A stretch of DNA of 64,000 nucleotides from Demequina sp. B12 (GCF_028823635.1 NZ_JAPEHU010000002.1:372001-436000); one strand, 5' to 3'. Positions 1 through 8,930 are shown, counted from the stretch's first letter. The notes: generated from the sequence alone by a model not told the origin. A program made the numbers and translations.

Positions 1-1673
1 CGTTCACCCCGGAAGACCTCAAGAAGCTTGAGAAGACGATGCAGCGCATTGTGAAGGAAGGTCAGGCCTTCCAGCGCCGTGAAGTCACCCGCGAGGAGGC
101 GCTTGCTGAGTTGGGCCACGAGCCTTACAAGTGCGAGTTGCTGAACCACGACGCCGCGGGCGCTGAAGGAGCATCGGTCGAGATTGGTGATGGCGACATC
201 ACGATCTACGACAACGTGCGTCGCAATGGCGAGCGTGCCTGGGGTGACCTGTGCCGCGGCCCGCACGTGCCTTCAACGAAGGTCATCGCTAACGGCTGGT
301 CGCTGATGCGTTCGGCTGCCGCCTACTGGAAGGGCTCGGAGAAGAACCCTCAGCTCCAGCGTGTCTACGGCACCGCCTGGGCCACGAAGGAAGACTTGGT
401 GGCGTACAAGGAGCGTTTGGCTGAGGCCGAGCGTCGCGATCACCGCCGCTTGGGCGCAGAGATGGACTTGTTCTCCTTCCCAGAGGAGATCGGTTCCGGA
501 CTGCCGGTGTTCCACCCCAAGGGCGCGATGATCCGCATGGAGATGGAGGACTATTCGCGTCGCCGTCACGTCGAAGAGGGCTACGAGTTCGTCTACACCC
601 CGCATGCGACCAAGGGCAAGCTTTTCGAGGTTTCGGGCCACTTGGACTGGTACAAGGACGGCATGTACCCCGCCATGCACCTCGATGAGGAGCGCGACGA
701 CGCCGGTAACGTCACCCGGCAGGGCCAGGACTACTACCTGAAGCCCATGAACTGCCCCATGCACAACCTGATTTTCGACTCCCGGGGACGTTCCTACCGC
801 GAGCTACCGTTGCGTCTGTTCGAGTTCGGCACGGTGTACCGCTACGAAAAGTCCGGCGTGGTGCACGGCATGACCCGTGCGCGTGGGTTTACCCAGGACG
901 ACGCACACATCTATTGCACCCGCGACCAGATGAAGGACGAGCTCACCCGTACGCTCGACTTTGTCCTGGACCTCCTGAAGGACTACGGCCTTGAGGACTT
1001 CTACCTGGAGCTGTCGACCAAGAACCCCGAGAAGTTCGTGGGCGAGGACGACATCTGGGAAGAGGCCACCGACACTCTGCGTGAGGTCGCCGAAGCCTCC
1101 GGTTTGGAACTGGTGCCCGACCCGGGCGGCGCCGCGTTCTACGGCCCCAAGATTTCTGTACAGACCCGCGACGCCATCGGCCGCTCGTGGCAGATGTCAA
1201 CGATTCAGTTGGACTTCAACCTCCCTGAGCGTTTCGAGTTGGAGTACACCGCTCCGGACAACACGCGTCAGCGCCCCGTGATGATTCACCGTGCGCTCTT
1301 TGGTTCGATTGAGCGCTTCTTCGCGATTCTGACGGAGCACTACGCGGGCTCGTTCCCGGTCTGGCTTGCGCCGGTTCAGGTGCGCGCTATCCCCGTCGCA
1401 GATGCGTTCAACGACTATCTGGCCGATGTGGTGGCACAGCTGCGCGCGGAGGGTATCCGTGTCGAGCTGGACGACTCTGACGAGCGTTTCCCCAAGAAGA
1501 TCCGCACTGCGTCCAAGGACAAGATTCCTTTCACACTGATTGCCGGTGGTGACGATGCCGATGCCGGCGCGGTCTCCTTCCGTTTCCGTGACGGTAGCCA
1601 GGACAACCAGGTTCCGGTGGCCGATGCCGTGGCCCGGATCGTGAAGGCAGTCAAGGACAAGGCCCAGGTGTAG
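1..1673 (+). CDS. thrS: Threonine-tRNA ligase (5' end outside window)
   Basis: Charges tRNA-Thr with threonine in the cytoplasm. The reading frame is open from base 3, so the gene starts before the window. About 556 codons are visible, against a usual 640-680 residues, so the N-terminal TGS domain and the first half of the editing domain are missing from view. The visible part begins with the second additional domain, where LCRGPHVP carries the Cys-x3-His of the editing site. Class II motifs follow, with the zinc-site Cys in MNCPMHN near base 755, then the C-terminal anticodon-binding domain. The stop is followed two bases later by the GTG of the HIT gene, so the two are probably co-transcribed. 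Confidence 0.97.
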   Translation, partial: FTPEDLKKLEKTMQRIVKEGQAFQRREVTREEALAELGHEPYKCELLNHDAAGAEGASVEIGDGDITIYDNVRRNGERAWGDLCRGPHVPSTKVIANGWSLMRSAAAYWKGSEKNPQLQRVYGTAWATKEDLVAYKERLAEAERRDHRRLGAEMDLFSFPEEIGSGLPVFHPKGAMIRMEMEDYSRRRHVEEGYEFVYTPHATKGKLFEVSGHLDWYKDGMYPAMHLDEERDDAGNVTRQGQDYYLKPMNCPMHNLIFDSRGRSYRELPLRLFEFGTVYRYEKSGVVHGMTRARGFTQDDAHIYCTRDQMKDELTRTLDFVLDLLKDYGLEDFYLELSTKNPEKFVGEDDIWEEATDTLREVAEASGLELVPDPGGAAFYGPKISVQTRDAIGRSWQMSTIQLDFNLPERFELEYTAPDNTRQRPVMIHRALFGSIERFFAILTEHYAGSFPVWLAPVQVRAIPVADAFNDYLADVVAQLRAEGIRVELDDSDERFPKKIRTASKDKIPFTLIAGGDDADAGAVSFRFRDGSQDNQVPVADAVARIVKAVKDKAQV

Positions 1674-1675
1674 TC

Positions 1676-2230
1676 GTGGCTGAGGTGGTGGACGGTCAGG
1701 CGATGGGCGGTGAGCCCGACGGCTTTGAGCGGTTGTGGACTCCACACCGCATGGCATACATCGAGGACGGCAAGTCGCGGCCCAAGTACGAAGGCACTTC
1801 TGATTGTCCGTTGTGCGCCAAGTTGGAGTTGCCCGACCGCGACGCCCTCGTCGTCCACCGCGGTGAGCACTGTTACGTGGTGCTCAACCTGTACCCGTAC
1901 AACCCCGGACACCTCATGGTGTGCCCGTACCGCCACATCGGCTGGTACACGGAAACAACGGACGCCGAACGGGACGAGATGGGTGTCCTGACCCAGACCG
2001 CAATGCGCGTGTTGCAGGCCACCTCTGGCACGCAAGGCTTCAACATCGGCATGAATCAGGGCGCCATTGGGGGTGCGGGCATTGCAGAGCACCTGCACCA
2101 GCATGTGGTGCCTCGCTGGATGGGCGACTCCAACTTCCTTCCCATCATCGGCAAGACCAAGGCGCTTCCGCAGCTACTTGACGACACGTGGGAAAAAGTG
2201 TCGGCGCAGTGGAAGGCAGTGGCAGGCTAA
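1676..2230 (+). CDS. HIT-family nucleotide hydrolase/phosphorylase
   Basis: A 184-residue histidine-triad protein. The triad is HLHQHVV at about residues 140-146, and the N-terminal half carries the LYPYNPGHLMV strand-helix typical of HIT proteins. A DCPLC pair near residue 43 could bind metal. Family members cleave or phosphorolyse dinucleoside polyphosphates or AMP derivatives. The long form, located between thrS and a PIP synthase, resembles the mycobacterial Ap4A phosphorylase type, but the substrate is inferred from size and context only. I chose the GTG two bases after the thrS stop because it continues the operon; an internal ATG at 1703 is the alternative. Confidence 0.85.
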   Translation: MAEVVDGQAMGGEPDGFERLWTPHRMAYIEDGKSRPKYEGTSDCPLCAKLELPDRDALVVHRGEHCYVVLNLYPYNPGHLMVCPYRHIGWYTETTDAERDEMGVLTQTAMRVLQATSGTQGFNIGMNQGAIGGAGIAEHLHQHVVPRWMGDSNFLPIIGKTKALPQLLDDTWEKVSAQWKAVAG

Positions 2231-2251
2231 GACCTGCGTTTCGAGGAGAAC

Positions 2252-2884
2252 ATGTTTGGCAACCTTCGCCCTTTGATGGGCAAGTTGTGGGCAGCCCCTG
2301 CGCGGGGATTGCTAGCGCTGGGAGTGCACCCCAACGCGGTAACCATCATCGGCACTGTGGGCGTCGTCTTTGGGGCGTGCTTCTTCTTCCCGCAGGGCGG
2401 CATCATGCTGTTTTGGGGTGTCATGGTCATCACGGTCTTTGTGGTGACAGACATGCTGGACGGCACCATGGCGCGCCTGTCGGGGAAGTCGTCACGCTTG
2501 GGGGCCTACCTGGACTCCACATTGGACCGGGTGGCCGATGCCGCAATCTTCGGTGCGCTTGTCTGGACTTTCCGCGTGGATGAGCCCGCAACGGCCCTGG
2601 CGGCACTGTTGTGCCTCACGCTTGGCTCCTTTGTGCCGTACGCACGTGCGCGTGCTGAGGGCTTGGGCATTGACGCCAAGGGTGGCATCGCGGAGCGTTC
2701 CGACCGTCTGGTGATCGGTTTGGTCGCCACTGGATTTGTGGGGCTGGGGCTCCCGGTGTGGGTGTTGACCGTCACGTTGTACCTGCTTGCGGCGGCGGCA
2801 GCGATCACTGTGGTGCAGCGCACCATGGTGGTGGTGAAAGCTAACCGCGAGGATCCCAGCCTGGACGGTCACGCCGCTTCATGA
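2252..2884 (+). CDS. pgsA: CDP-alcohol phosphatidyltransferase, probable phosphatidylinositol phosphate synthase
   Basis: An integral membrane enzyme of 210 residues. It carries the CDP-alcohol phosphotransferase signature D-G-x2-A-R-x8-G-x3-D-x3-D: DGTMAR at about residues 69-74, then GAYLDSTLD. In actinobacteria this gene next to an acyltransferase and a PimA glycosyltransferase makes phosphatidylinositol phosphate from CDP-diacylglycerol and inositol phosphate, the first step of PIM synthesis. That substrate assignment comes from context. A GAGGAGAA ribosome binding site at 2243-2250 supports the ATG start. The stop overlaps the start of the next gene (ATGA). Confidence 0.9.
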   Translation: MFGNLRPLMGKLWAAPARGLLALGVHPNAVTIIGTVGVVFGACFFFPQGGIMLFWGVMVITVFVVTDMLDGTMARLSGKSSRLGAYLDSTLDRVADAAIFGALVWTFRVDEPATALAALLCLTLGSFVPYARARAEGLGIDAKGGIAERSDRLVIGLVATGFVGLGLPVWVLTVTLYLLAAAAAITVVQRTMVVVKANREDPSLDGHAAS

Positions 2885-3771
2885 ATGCGTTTCTGACTGC
2901 ATGGCGGACTTCCCGCCTCCTTCCTGTCCGGACCGTCAGGGTGGTGGCGGAAGGCGCTGCGACCGTAGTGTGGCGCAGGGGTGGGCGAGTGATCGACCGT
3001 TTCGAAAGCAACCTTGCACGCGTGACGGGCAAAGAGGGGGACGATCTCCGTGCCCTCAGTCGCGAAGGGCTCAAATCCATCGGCCGGTACTACGCGGAGG
3101 CGTTGACGCTGAACCGCTTGAGCGGCGAGCAGATCGACGCTCGGGTGCGCCTCGAAGGGTACGAGCCGGTCAAGGAACTCCTCACCACGACAGAGACTGG
3201 CGTGGTCGCGGCGCTGTCGCACTGTGGCAACTGGGACCTCGTGGGCGCCTATGCTGCGCGTCACATCATTCCGGTGACTGCTGTTGCCGAGGTGCTGAAG
3301 CCGCAGGAAGTCTTCGATGAGTTCGTCGCGATGCGCGAAGGTGTGGGCATCAAAGTCCTGGGTCATGAGGGATCGTCGACCTTCCGCAAACTGATCTCGA
3401 TCACCAAGAAGGAGCGGACACTGGTGTGCCTGCTCGCTGACCGTGACTTGTCAGGGTCAGGCGTTGAGGTGTCCATGTGGGGACACCAGGTCAAAGTGGC
3501 TCCCGGGCCAGCGGCGCTTGCGATCGCGGCCAAGACCGTGGTGATCCCCATCATGGTTTCCTACGAGCGTCTTGAGGGGGCGCGTCGTAAGGCCGCCAAA
3601 TCTCCGTGGGGCGTCGTGCTGTGGTTTGGTACGCCCATCGATCCGGCTGACTATCCGGATGAACGGCGGGTCGAGACAGTGAGCCAGGCTTGGGCCGGAG
3701 CTTTGGCTGAACAGATCTCTCAGCACCCTCAGGACTGGCATATGTTGCAAAAGTTTGGGTGGGCGTCATGA
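2881..3771 (+). CDS. patA: Phosphatidylinositol mannoside acyltransferase (LpxL/HtrB-like)
   Basis: A 296-residue member of the LpxL/HtrB acyltransferase family. The catalytic H-x4-D motif is HCGNWD at about residues 114-119. The C-terminal HPQDWHMLQKFGW resembles the conserved end of actinobacterial PIM acyltransferases. It should acylate the mannose added to phosphatidylinositol by PimA, at the inner face of the membrane. It overlaps pgsA upstream (ATGA at 2881-2884) and pimA downstream (ATGA at 3768-3771), so the three are translationally coupled. The name rests on family and neighbours. Confidence 0.88.
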   Translation: MNAFLTAWRTSRLLPVRTVRVVAEGAATVVWRRGGRVIDRFESNLARVTGKEGDDLRALSREGLKSIGRYYAEALTLNRLSGEQIDARVRLEGYEPVKELLTTTETGVVAALSHCGNWDLVGAYAARHIIPVTAVAEVLKPQEVFDEFVAMREGVGIKVLGHEGSSTFRKLISITKKERTLVCLLADRDLSGSGVEVSMWGHQVKVAPGPAALAIAAKTVVIPIMVSYERLEGARRKAAKSPWGVVLWFGTPIDPADYPDERRVETVSQAWAGALAEQISQHPQDWHMLQKFGWAS

Positions 3772-4916
3772 AAATCGGCATTGTGTGTCCCTACAGCTTG
3801 GACCGGCCAGGCGGCGTTCAACTGCACGTGATGGATCTGACGGAAGCGCTCCAGGAACGGGGTCACGAGGTCTCGGTGATTGCCCCTGCCGCGCCCGAGA
3901 CACAGGTTCCGGACTACGTCGTGACCGCTGGGCGTTCCATTCCTGTGCGGTACAACGGTTCTGTCGCGCGCATCAAGTTCGGCATGTTTGCTGCCGCACG
4001 GGTGAGGAAGTGGCTGAAGGAAGGCGACTTCGACGTCGTTCACCTCCACGAACCTGGCACCCTGTCGCTGTCAGTGATCGCTATGTGGGCGCGTCTGGGG
4101 CCGACGGTCGCCACCTTCCACACGTCGAACGAGCATTCCCGCATCATGCGCAACGCCAAACCCTTCATCAAGCCTGGCTATGAAGAACTCGACGCGCGCA
4201 TCGCTGTGTCGCCGTCAGCGGACCGGACCATCAAACGTCACCTCCGCGTGGCTGCGACACACATCATCCCCAACGGCGTGGACACGAGTGAGTATGTGAC
4301 GGCAAAGCCCGTCGAAGAATGGCAGGGCACCAAGCATGCGCCCACCGTTGGGATCTTGGGCCGCATGGACGAGGCACGCAAGGGCTTGGACGAGTACCTC
4401 GCCGCGATTCCGTACGTCCGCAAGCGCCATCCGCACGCGCGTTTCCTTGTCGCGGGCCGCTTCTCCGATCGAGTCGCGGCTAAGGCTGCGCGCGCTGGCG
4501 CTGAAGTGATCGGGGAACTCGACGAAGGTATGAAGGCCCGGTTCATGAGTTCTGTTGACGTGTATTGCGCGCCGAACCTGGGAGGGGAGTCGTTCGGCAT
4601 CGTGTTGGTGGAAGCCATGGCCGCGGGCGCGGCTGTTGTCGCCTCGGACCTTGTCGCATTCCGTGATGTCGCCACTGACTCCGACGGCGAGGTCGGCGCA
4701 GCGTTGCATACGGTAGGGGACTCGGTTGAGCTCGCCGCGCGCGTGAACACGCTCATCGCTGACCCTGACGCACGAAAGAAACTTGCTGCTCGTGGACAGC
4801 AGCGCGCGCTCACTTTCGACTGGAAGCAAGTCGCGCCACGAGTAGAGGAAACCTACCGCGACGCGATTAGAATGGACGCGGAATTCCACCCTCAGCACTC
4901 AAAGCTCACGCCGTAA
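3768..4916 (+). CDS. pimA: GT4 glycosyltransferase, phosphatidylinositol alpha-mannosyltransferase
   Basis: A 382-residue GT-B fold glycosyltransferase that transfers the first mannose from GDP-mannose to phosphatidylinositol. The N-terminal MKIGIVCPYSLDRPGGVQ is the characteristic PimA start, with the GG nucleotide-binding loop. The C-terminal Rossmann domain has the GT4 E-x7-E pattern in ESFGIVLVEAMAAG, near residues 284-297. I preferred the ATG at 3768, which overlaps the patA stop, over the in-frame GTG at 3759 because the family begins with M-[KR]-I-G. A TAGAAT hexamer inside the last 50 bases may be the promoter of pdxS. Confidence 0.92.
   Translation: MKIGIVCPYSLDRPGGVQLHVMDLTEALQERGHEVSVIAPAAPETQVPDYVVTAGRSIPVRYNGSVARIKFGMFAAARVRKWLKEGDFDVVHLHEPGTLSLSVIAMWARLGPTVATFHTSNEHSRIMRNAKPFIKPGYEELDARIAVSPSADRTIKRHLRVAATHIIPNGVDTSEYVTAKPVEEWQGTKHAPTVGILGRMDEARKGLDEYLAAIPYVRKRHPHARFLVAGRFSDRVAAKAARAGAEVIGELDEGMKARFMSSVDVYCAPNLGGESFGIVLVEAMAAGAAVVASDLVAFRDVATDSDGEVGAALHTVGDSVELAARVNTLIADPDARKKLAARGQQRALTFDWKQVAPRVEETYRDAIRMDAEFHPQHSKLTP
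4868..4873 (+). promoter_or_regulatory. Possible -10 box for pdxS
   Basis: TAGAAT lies inside the 3' end of pimA, 83 bases before the pdxS start. It fits the actinobacterial housekeeping -10 pattern TANNNT. No convincing -35 was seen. Confidence 0.35.
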
Positions 4917-4956
4917 TGCGAGCCGCGAGACTCGACAAGTAAAGGAAGCCTGATTT

Positions 4957-5865
4957 ATGAGCGAAAACGCCAACGCGACCACCCCCCAGGTTGGTACTGA
5001 TCTGGTGAAGCGCGGCATGGCCGAGATGCTCAAGGGCGGTGTCATCATGGACGTCGTCACCCCCGAGCAGGCGAAGATTGCCGAGGACGCTGGTGCAGTG
5101 GCTGTCATGGCCCTGGAGCGTGTCCCCGCTGACATTCGTGCTCAGGGTGGCGTGGCCCGCATGTCGGACCCGGACCTCATCGCCGGCATCATCGACGCCG
5201 TGTCGATCCCCGTGATGGCGAAGGCCCGCATCGGCCACTTTGTTGAGGCTCAGGTCCTGCAGAGCTTGGGCGTCGACTACATCGACGAGTCCGAAGTGCT
5301 GACCCCTGCCGACTACACCCACCACATCGACAAGTGGCAGTTCACCGTGCCTTTCGTGTGCGGTGCGACCAACTTGGGTGAGGCGTTGCGCCGTATCTCT
5401 GAGGGCGCGGCCATGATCCGTTCGAAGGGTGAAGCGGGCACCGGTGACGTTTCTAACGCCACGACCCACATGCGTACCCTGCGCACCGAGATTGCGCGTT
5501 TGACGTCGTTGCCCAAGGACGAACTGTATGTCGCCGCCAAGGAACTCCAGGCGCCGCTGCCCTTGGTCCAGGAAGTCGCAGCGACCGGCAAGCTGCCTGT
5601 CGTGACCTTCACCGCTGGCGGCATTGCGACCCCTGCTGACGCAGCAATGATGATGCAGTTGGGCGCCGAGGGCGTGTTCGTGGGTTCCGGCATCTTTAAG
5701 TCCGGCGACCCTGCGGCCCGCGCAGCGGCCATCGTGAAGGCCACCACCTTCTACGACGACCCTTCGGTGATCGCCGATGTGTCGCGCGGCCTGGGCGAGG
5801 CCATGGTGGGCATCAACGTGGACGATGTCCCGGAGCCCCACCGTCTCGCAGAGCGCGGCTGGTAA
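4957..5865 (+). CDS. pdxS: Pyridoxal 5'-phosphate synthase, lyase subunit
   Basis: A 302-residue TIM barrel that condenses ribose 5-phosphate, glyceraldehyde 3-phosphate and ammonia to PLP, taking the ammonia from PdxT. Family landmarks are all present: [17 protein letters not shown] near the start, the imine-forming Lys in MAKARIGH, the second lysine and phosphate loop in RSKGEAGTG, and [13 protein letters not shown]. The AAAGGA ribosome binding site at 4941-4946 supports the ATG. PdxT lies two genes downstream, with a Nudix gene between them. Confidence 0.97.
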   Translation: MSENANATTPQVGTDLVKRGMAEMLKGGVIMDVVTPEQAKIAEDAGAVAVMALERVPADIRAQGGVARMSDPDLIAGIIDAVSIPVMAKARIGHFVEAQVLQSLGVDYIDESEVLTPADYTHHIDKWQFTVPFVCGATNLGEALRRISEGAAMIRSKGEAGTGDVSNATTHMRTLRTEIARLTSLPKDELYVAAKELQAPLPLVQEVAATGKLPVVTFTAGGIATPADAAMMMQLGAEGVFVGSGIFKSGDPAARAAAIVKATTFYDDPSVIADVSRGLGEAMVGINVDDVPEPHRLAERGW

Positions 5866-5878
5866 ACCACCGTCACAC

Positions 5879-6406
5879 GTGACTGAACTCAACGAGCAGA
5901 ACGCGGGCGCCGAACGCATTGAGCGTTACGGTGCTCGCGTTCTGTTGTTTGATGGGCGCGGCCGTGTCCTGATGCTGAAGGGCCACGACCCGCATCAGCC
6001 GGAGCGGTCCTGGTGGTTTACGCCTGGTGGCGGTATCGAGGAGGGCGAGACCCCTGCCGCAGCCGCTGTGCGGGAACTGGCCGAAGAGACCGGGTATGTG
6101 CTTGAGGAGCATGAGGTCGTAGGGCCAGTGTGGCGCCGGACGGCCCTGTTTGACTTCTTTTCGCGGCAGTACGTTCAGCACGAAGTGTTCTTCGTGGCGC
6201 AGTTGGCCGATGCGGAGAAGCACGACAGCGTGGATGCCGCCTGGACGGTTGATGAGCAGGATGTGATTGACGACACGGTCTGGTTGTCGCAGGAAGATCT
6301 TGCCCGCAGCGACATTGAAGTTTTTCCCCCTGCGCTCGCTGAGCCGTGGGACAACTTGGTTCCGTGGAACGGGACTTTACGAGATATGGGAGTGGAAGCC
6401 GAATGA
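5879..6406 (+). CDS. Nudix hydrolase
   Basis: A 175-residue protein with an intact Nudix box G-x5-E-x7-R-E-x2-E-E-x-G, spanning GGIEEGE through REL-EETGY at about residues 47-70. Such enzymes hydrolyse nucleoside diphosphates linked to another group; the substrate cannot be read from the sequence. The GTG at 5879 is the first start after the pdxS stop and leaves a 13-base gap. Starts further upstream would run through pdxS. The stop overlaps the pdxT ATG (ATGA), so it is translated within the PLP operon. It may clean up a phosphorylated by-product, but that is only suggested by position. Confidence 0.87.
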   Translation: MTELNEQNAGAERIERYGARVLLFDGRGRVLMLKGHDPHQPERSWWFTPGGGIEEGETPAAAAVRELAEETGYVLEEHEVVGPVWRRTALFDFFSRQYVQHEVFFVAQLADAEKHDSVDAAWTVDEQDVIDDTVWLSQEDLARSDIEVFPPALAEPWDNLVPWNGTLRDMGVEAE

Positions 6407-6993
6407 CCAAGGTGGGTGTGTTGGCGCTACAAGGGGACGTGCGCGAACATGCGGCTGCGGCCGTCGCGTTGGGTGCGAATGTCACGTTGGTGCGTCGCCC
6501 GCAGGAGTTGGAGTCCGTTGACGCCTTGATCTTGCCGGGGGGCGAGTCGACCACGATCGACAAGTTGTTGCGGGCGTTTGGTCTGCGTGATCTGTTGATG
6601 GAGCGGATCGATGCTGGGCTACCCGTGCTCGGGTCGTGTGCGGGGATGATTTTGCTGGCCCGGGATTTGGTGGATGGAATCGCTGGCCAGCAGACGCTGG
6701 AAGCTATCCCTATGACGGTGCGTCGGAATGCGTTTGGTCGTCAGGTTGACTCGTCCGAGGTGGCGCTGACGTGGTTGCCCGATGGTTCGCCGATGCATGC
6801 GACCTTCATTCGGGCTCCGTGGGTCGAGGCCTACGACCCCGAGGTTGAGGTGTTGGCCACCGCGGGTGACCCGGAGTCTGGCGTCCACGCGGTTGCGGTT
6901 CAGTATGGACGGTGCGTGGCTACGGCGTTCCACCCGGAGATCTCGGATGAGCTGCGTGTGCATCAGCGGTTGCTGGAGCTCGTTCCCGCCTAG
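6403..6993 (+). CDS. pdxT: Pyridoxal 5'-phosphate synthase, glutaminase subunit
   Basis: A 196-residue class I glutamine amidotransferase that supplies ammonia to PdxS. The sequence shows the N-terminal [13 protein letters not shown], the GGEST oxyanion motif near residues 46-50, the nucleophile in GSCAGM near residue 80, and the His-Glu pair in FHPEIS near residue 173. The ATG at 6403 overlaps the preceding stop. An in-frame start at 6346 was rejected because it would add 19 unrelated residues and lie deep inside the Nudix gene. Confidence 0.96.
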   Translation: MTKVGVLALQGDVREHAAAAVALGANVTLVRRPQELESVDALILPGGESTTIDKLLRAFGLRDLLMERIDAGLPVLGSCAGMILLARDLVDGIAGQQTLEAIPMTVRRNAFGRQVDSSEVALTWLPDGSPMHATFIRAPWVEAYDPEVEVLATAGDPESGVHAVAVQYGRCVATAFHPEISDELRVHQRLLELVPA

Positions 6994-6998
6994 CCCAC

Positions 6999-7022
6999 AT
7001 ATCAAGGCCATGACCTTGATAT
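6999..7022. promoter_or_regulatory. 24-bp near-perfect palindrome, probable operator
   Basis: The arms ATATCAAGG and CCTTGATAT flank the centre CCATGA. Eleven of twelve position pairs are complementary. A third half-site ATCAAGG lies at 7029-7035 and forms a second inverted pair with CCTTGAT at 7014-7020. The palindrome covers the -35 of the next gene, so a bound regulator would block transcription. The downstream protein has its own helix-turn-helix and may be that regulator. Confidence 0.7.
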
Positions 7023-7044
7023 TGCATCATCAAGGCTCTAGGCT
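7016..7044 (+). promoter_or_regulatory. Leaderless promoter of the SatD-family gene
   Basis: TTGATA at 7016-7021 and TAGGCT at 7039-7044 are separated by 17 bases. The ATG begins 7 bases after the -10, so transcription should start at or within a base of the A of ATG. No ribosome binding site is possible. Confidence 0.65.
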
Positions 7045-7050
7045 TGCTTC

Positions 7051-7701
7051 ATGTACGTTGTGACAGCAGACCAGCGCGGAAGCACCCGTGTGGGGGAGAA
7101 GGTCGACGAGGTGATCGCCGACCGCGCCAGCTGGGCTGAGCAATGGGCCGATGCTGTCGTCCTCCCGCTCGAACGCACCGTGGGTGACGAGATGCAAACT
7201 GTCGTCAGCACTCCGGCAGCGGCGCTAGACCTGGCGCTCGGACTGACGCGGACCGGGGAGTGGTCGGTGGGCATCGGTGTCGGTGCGGTCAATCGACCGC
7301 TCGGAAAGAGCTCGCGCCAGAGCTCGGGGCAGGCCTTCGTGGAAGCCCGCCGCGCTGTCGAGCGCGCCAGGGGGCGTGCTGAGCCTGTTCCTCTGGTGGT
7401 GGCTGGCGGCTCAGCCGAAGCAGAAGAACGGGCTACAGCCGTCATGCAACTGCTGGGCGCCGTCGTGGAACGTAGGACCGATGCTGGCTGGGAAGTCGCT
7501 GAACTGGCGGCATCCGGGGCATCACAAAAGGAGATCGCACACGCACTGGGAATCTCTCCTCAAGCAGTGAGCCAACGCAAGGCGAGTGCTCTGATTGACG
7601 AAGAGATTCGGGCGCGTGCTGTCGCCGAGTGGCTCTTGTCCACAGCGCACAGCGAAGCCCTGGCGTCCGGCCCGCAGCTGCGGCAGGATGACGCTCTATG
7701 A
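7051..7701 (+). CDS. SatD-family protein with C-terminal helix-turn-helix
   Basis: A 216-residue protein of the SatD family, whose biochemical role is not established as far as I know. Family features seen: YVVTADQRGST at residues 2-12, VGDEMQ at 44-49, WSVGIGVG at 71-78, and SGQAFVEARRAVERA at 92-106. Residues 147-180 look like a helix-turn-helix (SQKEIAHALGISPQAVSQ). The N-terminal pattern D7, G45-D46, G-x-G near 78 and R101 is similar in order and spacing to class III nucleotidyl cyclases; this is my inference. The stop overlaps the start of a small membrane protein (ATGA). The gene is probably leaderless and sits behind a palindromic operator, which suggests autoregulation. Confidence 0.8.
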   Translation: MYVVTADQRGSTRVGEKVDEVIADRASWAEQWADAVVLPLERTVGDEMQTVVSTPAAALDLALGLTRTGEWSVGIGVGAVNRPLGKSSRQSSGQAFVEARRAVERARGRAEPVPLVVAGGSAEAEERATAVMQLLGAVVERRTDAGWEVAELAASGASQKEIAHALGISPQAVSQRKASALIDEEIRARAVAEWLLSTAHSEALASGPQLRQDDAL

Positions 7702-8075
7702 CCGTCGCGATTGCCGTACTCGTCGTCGTTGCTGCCGCCGCAATCTCTGCGATTGCGGGCGCTCCTCTCATTGGACTCATGTTGCGCGCGGTGCAGCCCG
7801 GGGTTGAGATGCGCGGATTGCTCCGCGGAGGAATGTGGATCGGCATTCTTGAGCGCATCATCGTGACGGTGTCGATCGCGGTCGGAGAACCTGCCGCGGT
7901 AGCCGTCGTGGTGGCGATCAAGGGCCTAGGTCGCTATCCCGAACTGCGCGCAACCAAGCCAGACGAACGCGCAGATGCCTCCGAACGGTTCATCATCGGC
8001 ACGCTCGCGAGCCTCGTGTGGGCATCGGCCCTAGGGATCGCGGCACGTCTCATGGTGCAGGCGTGGGTTCTGTAA
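7698..8075 (+). CDS. Small membrane protein resembling the C-terminus of DUF3307 proteins
   Basis: A 125-residue protein with hydrophobic segments at about 2-28, 54-74 and 98-120. The conserved-looking motifs GILER (49-53), KGLGR (75-79) and ERFIIGTLAS (96-105) match my recollection of the C-terminal part of DUF3307 membrane proteins, which are often encoded next to SatD. It is coupled to the SatD-family gene by an ATGA overlap, so the two are expected to act together. Function unknown; I infer that it is the membrane partner or effector of the cytoplasmic SatD-like protein. Confidence 0.7.
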   Translation: MTVAIAVLVVVAAAAISAIAGAPLIGLMLRAVQPGVEMRGLLRGGMWIGILERIIVTVSIAVGEPAAVAVVVAIKGLGRYPELRATKPDERADASERFIIGTLASLVWASALGIAARLMVQAWVL

Positions 8076-8087
8076 CTGAGGTATCAG

Positions 8088-8093
8088 TAGACT
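8088..8093 (+). promoter_or_regulatory. -10 box for yebC
   Basis: TAGACT lies 40 bases before the yebC GTG, in the string CAGTAGACTGGA that recurs identically before rel. No clear -35 is visible. Confidence 0.5.
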
Positions 8094-8133
8094 GGACGGC
8101 AGTCCGCAGTCTCGCAATACACGAGGAGCACAC

Positions 8134-8892
8134 GTGTCCGGTCACTCCAAATGGGCAACCACCAAGCACAAGAAAGCAGTCATCGATGCCAAGCGCGGCA
8201 AACTCTTTGCCAAGCTGATCAAGAACATCGAGGTCGCGGCCCGCACCGGTGGTGGAGACCCGGCGGGTAACCCCACACTCTTCGATGCGATCCAGAAGGC
8301 CAAGAAGTCGTCGGTTCCCAACGACAACATCGACCGCGCCGTCAAGCGTGGCTCTGGCCTCGAGGCCGGCGCGGCTGACTACGAGACCATCATGTACGAA
8401 GGCTACGGCCCTAACGGCGTCGCAATGCTGATCGAGTGCCTGACCGACAACCGCAACCGCGCCGCAATGGAAGTACGTACTGCGCTGACCCGCAACAACG
8501 GCACGCTCGCGGACCCCGGCTCGGTGGCCTACCTGTTCTCCCGCAAGGGCCAGGTGGTGGTGTCTCAGGAAGGCGGCGTGACCGAGGACGCCCTGATGGA
8601 GGCCACTCTTGAAGCGGGTGCCGAGGAGATCGAGGACAGCGGCGACGTTTTCCTGATTACGTCGGAAGCGACCGACGTTGTCGCGGTCCGCACCGCGCTG
8701 CAGGACGCAGGAATCGACTACGAGTCGGCAGAAGCCGCGTGGGTGCCGTCCGTCAAGGTGGAACTCGAAGTCGATGGTGCCAAGAAGATGCTTAAGCTCA
8801 TCGACGCGCTCGAAGACTGTGACGACGTCCAGAACGTGTTTGCCAACATGGACGCTTCTGACGAGGTGCTCGAGGCCGCACAAGAGGACTAG
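8134..8892 (+). CDS. yebC: YebC/TACO1-family translation or transcription factor
   Basis: A 252-residue protein starting [15 protein letters not shown], the hallmark of the YebC family, with later family segments such as [11 protein letters not shown] and the acidic C-terminal domain. Members have been described as transcriptional regulators and as ribosome-associated factors that relieve stalling. The GTG at 8134 is preceded by GAGGAG at 8122-8127. As in many bacteria it sits directly upstream of ruvC. A TAGACT -10 upstream suggests it begins the yebC-ruvC transcript. Confidence 0.95.
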   Translation: MSGHSKWATTKHKKAVIDAKRGKLFAKLIKNIEVAARTGGGDPAGNPTLFDAIQKAKKSSVPNDNIDRAVKRGSGLEAGAADYETIMYEGYGPNGVAMLIECLTDNRNRAAMEVRTALTRNNGTLADPGSVAYLFSRKGQVVVSQEGGVTEDALMEATLEAGAEEIEDSGDVFLITSEATDVVAVRTALQDAGIDYESAEAAWVPSVKVELEVDGAKKMLKLIDALEDCDDVQNVFANMDASDEVLEAAQED

Positions 8893-8930
8893 GCGACGTC
8901 CCAGCGGCGAGAGGGCGTGGGAACAGTACC

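Noticed and set aside
4906-5919. Long open frame on the minus strand opposite pdxS (337 codons)
   Set aside because: It mirrors the codon phase of pdxS, has His/Arg/Gly-rich composition and no recognisable motif; a GC-driven shadow.
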